A stretch of 64,000 bases of DNA from positions 1 through 64,000 of the forward strand of contig NZ_JAPZSK010000008.1 of NCBI RefSeq assembly GCF_027531815.1, in the 5' to 3' direction. The position numbers and the translations under genes are program-made. Shown one piece after another: positions 58,093-64,000 of the stretch (its first letter is position 1; each line of letters opens with the position of its first letter). The notes beneath the pieces were generated by a model that searched no databases, had not been told where the DNA came from, and saw nothing but the letters and a program-made list of their open reading frames with translations. Source of the stretch: Gemmatimonas sp. (lineage in GTDB: Bacteria; Gemmatimonadota; Gemmatimonadetes; Gemmatimonadales; Gemmatimonadaceae).

Positions 58093-58896
58093 ATGATCGA
58101 ATTCCGCAACGTCCACAAGGCTTTTGGCCCCAAGAAGGTGCTCCGCGGCTTCTCCCTGACCGTCAAGGAAGGGGAGACCATGGTCATCATCGGCTACTCG
58201 GGGACCGGCAAGTCGGTCGCCATCAAGCACATCGTCGGACTGCTCGAGCCCGACGAAGGCGAGGTGTGGGTCGATGGCCTGCGTGTCGACGAACTCTCGC
58301 GCAAGGATCTCTACGCGCTGCGCGGGCGCATCGGGTACGTCTTCCAGTTCGCCGCCCTCTTCGACTCCATGAGCATCGGCGAGAACGTGGCGATGGGGCT
58401 GCGCAAGCAGGGGGAGCTCTCGGAACAGGAGATCGGCGTGCGTGTCGACGAGGCACTCAACCTCGTCGATCTCCCCGATGTGCAGAACCGCATGCCCGCC
58501 GAGCTCTCCGGGGGCATGCGCAAGCGCGTGGGCATTGCGCGCGCGATCGCCCTGCGCCCCAAATACATCCTCTACGACGAACCGACCACCGGCCTCGATC
58601 CGGTCACCTCGGCCACCATCGACAAGCTCATGGTGCGCATGCGGGAGCAGTTGGGGGTGACGGGCATCGTCATTACGCACGACATGCGCAGCGCCTACAC
58701 GGTAGGGACGCGCATCGCCATGCTCTACGAGGGCCGGGTGCACGCCGTGGGCACCGTGGACGAGATCCAGCACAGCACGGATCCGCTGGTGCGGCAGTTC
58801 GTGGAGGGGCGGGCCACGCTCGACGACCACACGCCGTTGGTGGCGGGGCTCCCGGGGAGTCTCCCGCCGGATGCGCTGACTACACCGCATCGGTAA
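58093..58896 (+). CDS. MlaF/Ttg2A-type ABC transporter ATPase
   Basis: 267-aa ATPase. Walker A GYSGTGKS (about 35-42), Q-loop FQFAALFDSM, signature LSGGMRKRV, Walker B YILYDEPTTGLDP, H-loop VITHDM. The FQFAALFDSM and LSGGMRKRVGIARAI motifs are those of MlaF-like ATPases that energise MCE-protein lipid transport between the membranes. The permease (MlaE) and MCE (MlaD) genes are not adjacent, so the complex is assembled from other loci. The ATG (58093) lies 59 bp after the upstream terminator. Its TAA overlaps the ATG of the Nudix gene. Confidence 0.9.
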   Translation: MIEFRNVHKAFGPKKVLRGFSLTVKEGETMVIIGYSGTGKSVAIKHIVGLLEPDEGEVWVDGLRVDELSRKDLYALRGRIGYVFQFAALFDSMSIGENVAMGLRKQGELSEQEIGVRVDEALNLVDLPDVQNRMPAELSGGMRKRVGIARAIALRPKYILYDEPTTGLDPVTSATIDKLMVRMREQLGVTGIVITHDMRSAYTVGTRIAMLYEGRVHAVGTVDEIQHSTDPLVRQFVEGRATLDDHTPLVAGLPGSLPPDALTTPHR

Positions 58897-59504
58897 TGGC
58901 CACGCCGGCCCGCGATCCGCGCCGCGACCCCGGTCGCGACGGCACCGACCCGTCATCCTCCGCCACGGGGGGCGACGCGCAAGGGCGCCGGCGTCTGCGC
59001 GCCAGGCTCGAGACGTCGGCCGGCGGGGTGGTGTACCGCGTGCACGAGGGCGAGCCGCTCTTTCTGCTCATTCGCGACAGCTACAAGAACTGGGGATTTC
59101 CCAAGGGGCATCTCGAGACCGACGAGGCACCCGACGCGGCCGCGTTGCGCGAAGTGCGCGAGGAAACGGGGCTCGACGACGTGATGCTCGACGGACAGAT
59201 CGACACGATCGACTGGTTCTTCCGCTTCCGCGGCAAGCTGGTGCACAAGGTCTGCCACTTCTTTCTCATGCGCACCGAGGCCGAGAGCACCACCCCACAG
59301 CGCGCCGAGGGGATCACGGCCTGCAAGTGGGCGCGCTTCGACGAGGCGACGCAGCTGGTGAGCTACGCGAATGCGCGCGACGTGCTGTTGCGCGCCAACG
59401 CCATGGTGCAGGGAATCGACGTGAACGTTGATCCTGCCGGAGCGCCGCGGCGTCCCACCCCGCCGGCCTCCATGCAGGCCGTGGTGGGCGACCAGACCGC
59501 CTGA
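58896..59504 (+). CDS. Nudix hydrolase
   Basis: 202 aa. A low-complexity basic N-terminus (1-38) precedes the Nudix fold (TSAGGVVYRVHEGEPLFLL). The Nudix box G71-x5-E-x7-REVREETGL (71-93) is complete. The family hydrolyses nucleoside diphosphates linked to another group; the RDSYKNWGFPKGH context resembles diadenosine or diphosphoinositol-type Nudix enzymes. The C-terminus is a Pro/Ala tail. Coupled to the ABC ATPase by a 1-nt TAATG overlap. Confidence 0.9.
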   Translation: MATPARDPRRDPGRDGTDPSSSATGGDAQGRRRLRARLETSAGGVVYRVHEGEPLFLLIRDSYKNWGFPKGHLETDEAPDAAALREVREETGLDDVMLDGQIDTIDWFFRFRGKLVHKVCHFFLMRTEAESTTPQRAEGITACKWARFDEATQLVSYANARDVLLRANAMVQGIDVNVDPAGAPRRPTPPASMQAVVGDQTA

Positions 59505-59512
59505 CGTCACGC

Positions 59513-60340
59513 ATGCCCCCGGCTTCGCGTGCCGCCGACGCGTCGGCGCCCTTGCTGTGTGTCGTCGCGCTCTGCAAGCGTGATCGGGCGCGGCAGCTCG
59601 TACGCACGGCGTTTCCGCGACGGCGCGCGCACGTGGTGTCGGCCAAGAGTGCGACCGATGTGGAATCGCACCTGGTGCGGGAGCTGGTGGACGCCGTCAT
59701 CATCGACGCGGGAGCGGGCGACGACGCGCAGCGGCTCATTGCGCGTGCCGATGAATTCCAGAGCGTCCCCTTCGTGTTGGTGACCACGCTGCTTCCCGCC
59801 GATGCGCCGCTGCTGGCGCGGGCCGCCGATGCCGGTATCTGCGAGGTACTCATCGAAGGCGTCGATGAAGGGGCCGCCCGCGAACTGGTCACGCGTCGCG
59901 CCTTCTCCGTGCGCTTCGAGCGGGCGTTGGCTGTCCCGCCGCCGGTGCTGCACCTCGAGACGCCGCTGCAGCTGGCGGTGTGGCACAGCGTGGTGCGACG
60001 CGCCGGCCGTCCGGTGCGCACGGACCAGTTGGCGAAGGAGATCGGCGTCTCCCGCGAACATCTCTCGCGCAGCTTCGCGGCAGGGCAGGCGCCCACCCTC
60101 AAGAAGATCATCGACCTGGTGCGGGTGCTGGCGGCGGCCGAGCTGTCGAAAAACGCGGGCCATGATGTGCGCGATGTGGCGGAGGTGCTGGGCTTTGCCA
60201 GCTCCTCGCATCTGAGCAGCACGACACAGCGGCTGGTCGGGGCTCGTGCTTCCAGCCTCAGTCGCCTGCGGGCGATGGACCTGCTCGAGCGGTTCTCGCG
60301 CTATGCCGCACTGCCCGACGAGGAGTCGCAGCCGGCGTAA
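59513..60340 (+). CDS. receiver-like plus AraC-type HTH regulator
   Basis: 275 aa. Residues 14-135 look like a receiver fold (LLCVVALCKRDRARQLV, LVDAVIIDAGAGDD, PFVLVTTLLPADAPLLARAAD), but the conserved phospho-acceptor setting is unclear. Residues about 165-255 are AraC-type HTH: VRTDQLAKEIGVSREHLSRSF and VRDVAEVLGFASSSHLSSTTQR. It starts 8 bp after the Nudix gene stop, so it is part of the ABC-Nudix operon. It directly precedes the ATP synthase genes, though a 288-bp gap with a dyad separates them. Confidence 0.8.
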   Translation: MPPASRAADASAPLLCVVALCKRDRARQLVRTAFPRRRAHVVSAKSATDVESHLVRELVDAVIIDAGAGDDAQRLIARADEFQSVPFVLVTTLLPADAPLLARAADAGICEVLIEGVDEGAARELVTRRAFSVRFERALAVPPPVLHLETPLQLAVWHSVVRRAGRPVRTDQLAKEIGVSREHLSRSFAAGQAPTLKKIIDLVRVLAAAELSKNAGHDVRDVAEVLGFASSSHLSSTTQRLVGARASSLSRLRAMDLLERFSRYAALPDEESQPA

Positions 60341-60495
60341 AGATCGGCCGGACGGGCGGTCCGCGGGGCGGGGTCGGGCGTTGCCCCAACCGCGGTGTGC
60401 CGTACCCCACCCTCGACCGCGGTCCCCCGAAGCCGTCCCGGAATGGACGCGCTCTCGAACAATGCCGAGCGGTCGCGGGTTGCTCTCCCTCCCCG

Positions 60496-60522
60496 CTTGT
60501 GATAATTTTCACAAGCTATACC
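60496..60522 (+). promoter_or_regulatory. AT-rich dyad upstream of atpA
   Basis: Inverted repeat CTTGTGA (60496-60502) / TCACAAG (60509-60515) around TAATTT, followed by TATACC (60517-60522). It is the only AT-rich spot in the 288-bp gap before atpA. A promoter or operator is likely; spacing to a standard -35 is not ideal. The remaining gap is GC-rich and otherwise featureless. Confidence 0.5.
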
Positions 60523-60628
60523 CGAATCGCTCCCGCAGCGGTTGTCCGAAGCGGCATCCAAATTCGCATCGCACGCGGTTCGTCCGCGTTCTTCCGCGCG
60601 TTTCCACAGCAATTACACGCCTCGCATC

Positions 60629-62200
60629 ATGGCCACCCAGACCGCCCTGCGTCCCGGCGAAATCAAGGACATCCTCCTCCGGGAGATCGAAGCCGCCGAC
60701 CTCGCCGATCTCAACGTCGAGGAAGTCGGTAGCGTCCTCGAAGTGAAGGACGGCATCGCCCGCATCTACGGCCTCGGCAAGTGCATGGCCGGCGAGATGC
60801 TCGAGTTCACGTCGTCGGAGACCAAGCAGGTCATCACCGGCATGGCGCTGAACCTCGAAGAGGACAACATCGGCGCCGTCATCCTGGGTGACTATCTCCA
60901 GCTCAAGGAAGGCGACGAAGTCCGCCGCACCGCGCGCGTGCTCGAAGTGCCCGTTGGCCCCGAGCTCATTGGTCGCGTCGTCGATCCCCTGGGCCGTCCC
61001 ATCGACGGGCTCGGCGAGATCCGCGCCACCCACTTCCGCAAGGTCGAGTCGCCGGCGCCCGGCATCATCGTGCGCCAGCCCGTGAAGGAGCCGCTGCAGA
61101 CCGGCATCAAGGCCATCGACAGCATGATTCCGATCGGCCGTGGCCAGCGCGAGCTCATCATCGGCGACCGGTCGACCGGCAAGACCGCCGTTGCGATCGA
61201 CACGATCATCAACCAGAAGGGGCAGGGCGTCATCTGCGTGTACGTCGCCATCGGCCAGAAGGCGTCCACCATTGCCTCCGTGGTCGAGAAGCTGCGCCAG
61301 TCCGGCGCGCTCGAGTACACCATCATCGTCGCCGCCTCGGCCTCCGATCCGGCGCCGATGCTCTACATCGCGCCCTACTCGGGCTGCTCGATGGCCGAGT
61401 ACTTCATGTACAACGAGGGCAAGCCCACGTTGTGCGTGTACGACGACCTGTCCAAGCAGGCCGCCGCGTATCGTCAGCTGTCGCTCGTGCTGCGTCGTCC
61501 GCCGGGCCGCGAAGCCTACCCCGGCGACGTGTTCTATCTGCACAGCCGCCTGCTCGAGCGCGCCGCGAAGCTGCGCGAAGATGATGCGGTGGTCGACGGC
61601 ACGAACATCCTCAAGCCGGGCGGGTCGCTGACCGCGCTCCCCATCATCGAAACGCAGGCCGGTGACGTGTCGGCGTACATCCCGACCAACGTCATTTCCA
61701 TCACCGACGGTCAGATCTTCCTCGAGACCGACCTGTTCAATGCCGGCATCCGCCCGGCCGTGAACGTCGGCATCTCGGTGTCGCGCGTCGGCGGCTCGGC
61801 GCAGACGAAGGCCATGAAGAGCGTGGCCGGTCGCCTGCGTCTCGACCTGGCGCAGTTCCGCGAACTCGAAGCCTTCGCGGCCTTCGCGTCGGACCTCGAT
61901 GCGGCCACGAAGCGGCAGCTGGAGCGCGGAGCGCGCACCGTGGAAATCCTCAAGCAGGGGCAGTACTCGCCGTTGCCCTTCGAGGAGCAGGTCGCGGTCA
62001 TCTACGCGGTGACCAACGGCTTCCTCGACACCATCGACACCGGCAAGGTGCGGGCGTGGGAGAAGGGCTTCCTCGAGTACCTGCGGGCGCAGTTCCCGCA
62101 GATCCTCGACGGCATGCGCAGCAGCAAGGCGCTGGCCAAGGATGCCGAGGCGGAGCTCAAGCGCGCCATCGAGCAGTACACCAAGGGTTTCGCGTCGTGA
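60629..62200 (+). CDS. atpA: ATP synthase F1 subunit alpha
   Basis: 523 aa from ATG 60629. Structural and regulatory nucleotide-binding subunit of F1. P-loop [13 protein letters not shown] (about 178-190), [42 protein letters not shown], and the arginine-finger segment [12 protein letters not shown]. The N-terminus [16 protein letters not shown] is typical. No atpB, E, F or H precedes it, so the F0 part and delta are encoded elsewhere. A 54-bp gap with a hairpin leads to atpG. Confidence 0.97.
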   Translation: MATQTALRPGEIKDILLREIEAADLADLNVEEVGSVLEVKDGIARIYGLGKCMAGEMLEFTSSETKQVITGMALNLEEDNIGAVILGDYLQLKEGDEVRRTARVLEVPVGPELIGRVVDPLGRPIDGLGEIRATHFRKVESPAPGIIVRQPVKEPLQTGIKAIDSMIPIGRGQRELIIGDRSTGKTAVAIDTIINQKGQGVICVYVAIGQKASTIASVVEKLRQSGALEYTIIVAASASDPAPMLYIAPYSGCSMAEYFMYNEGKPTLCVYDDLSKQAAAYRQLSLVLRRPPGREAYPGDVFYLHSRLLERAAKLREDDAVVDGTNILKPGGSLTALPIIETQAGDVSAYIPTNVISITDGQIFLETDLFNAGIRPAVNVGISVSRVGGSAQTKAMKSVAGRLRLDLAQFRELEAFAAFASDLDAATKRQLERGARTVEILKQGQYSPLPFEEQVAVIYAVTNGFLDTIDTGKVRAWEKGFLEYLRAQFPQILDGMRSSKALAKDAEAELKRAIEQYTKGFAS

Positions 62201-62239
62201 GTCGTGGGTTCTGAGTTCCACTCCTCATTCACCCACGAC
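62201..62239 (+). promoter_or_regulatory. intercistronic hairpin between atpA and atpG
   Basis: GTCGTGGGT (62201-62209) pairs with ACCCACGAC (62231-62239), 9 bp perfect, with a 21-nt loop and no T-run. It starts on the base after the atpA stop codon. Likely an mRNA processing or stability element rather than a terminator. Confidence 0.55.
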
Positions 62240-62254
62240 CTGACGTAAGCCCTC

Positions 62255-64000
<1,746 letters not shown>

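Overview
The window is GC-rich (visibly well above 60%), densely coded and Gram-negative in character: it has TonB-dependent receptors, lipoproteins, an Mla-type ATPase and a ferritin. The gene mix suggests Gemmatimonadota: a Lys/Ala-rich H1-like protein, the ankyrin/DUF1552/DUF1592 cassette, DUF5117-type metalloproteases, DUF1343 and DUF1028 proteins, an ECF sigma/FecR/STN-TonB/DUF4249 set and several GT4 enzymes. That assignment rests on recognised families and is not proven.

Layout. 0-5.8 kb: threonine dehydrogenase without its structural zinc ligands, H1-like protein, methyltransferase, MutM, and a GT4 enzyme overlapping mutM. 5.9-13.3 kb: a minus-strand housekeeping run read tRNA-Arg, rho, ruvX, mltG, GT2, RlmI-like, then ferritin, cytochrome c and a beta-hydroxyacid dehydrogenase relative. 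14.2-16.0 kb: a decayed tract in which pieces of three secreted-protein genes (DUF3108, YceI, porin) are joined by deletions and frameshifts. 16-23 kb: TonB receptor, three GT4 enzymes and a PAP2 phosphatase. 23.2-29 kb: the ankyrin/DUF1552/DUF1592 operon. 29-41 kb: metalloprotease, second GT2, lipoprotein, ATC-hydrolase-like protein, family B DNA polymerase, DUF1343 muramidase-like protein, DUF1028, PEBP. 41.1-46.3 kb: a FecI/FecR-type surface signalling and uptake operon.

46.45-56.09 kb is accessory DNA inserted at a tRNA-Pro(CGG) gene. The 3' part of that tRNA plus its terminator is present three times as direct repeats. They bound a 1 kb mini-island holding only a RelE-type toxin and XRE antitoxin, and an 8.6 kb satellite-like island. 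The larger island carries a tyrosine integrase, two small HTH proteins, a terminase-small-subunit-like protein, a TOPRIM/DUF3631 primase-helicase, and, on the opposite strand, three small membrane proteins followed upstream by an HsdR-N-type nuclease in visibly AT-richer DNA. No capsid, tail or portal genes are present.

56.09-64 kb is core again: a five-tRNA operon (Pro, Arg, Val, Gly, Ala) behind a near-consensus promoter, a short primary-type sigma factor, an orphan MlaF-like ATPase, a Nudix hydrolase, an AraC-type regulator, and atpA-atpG-atpD. No other ATP synthase genes precede atpA, and atpD runs off the right edge.
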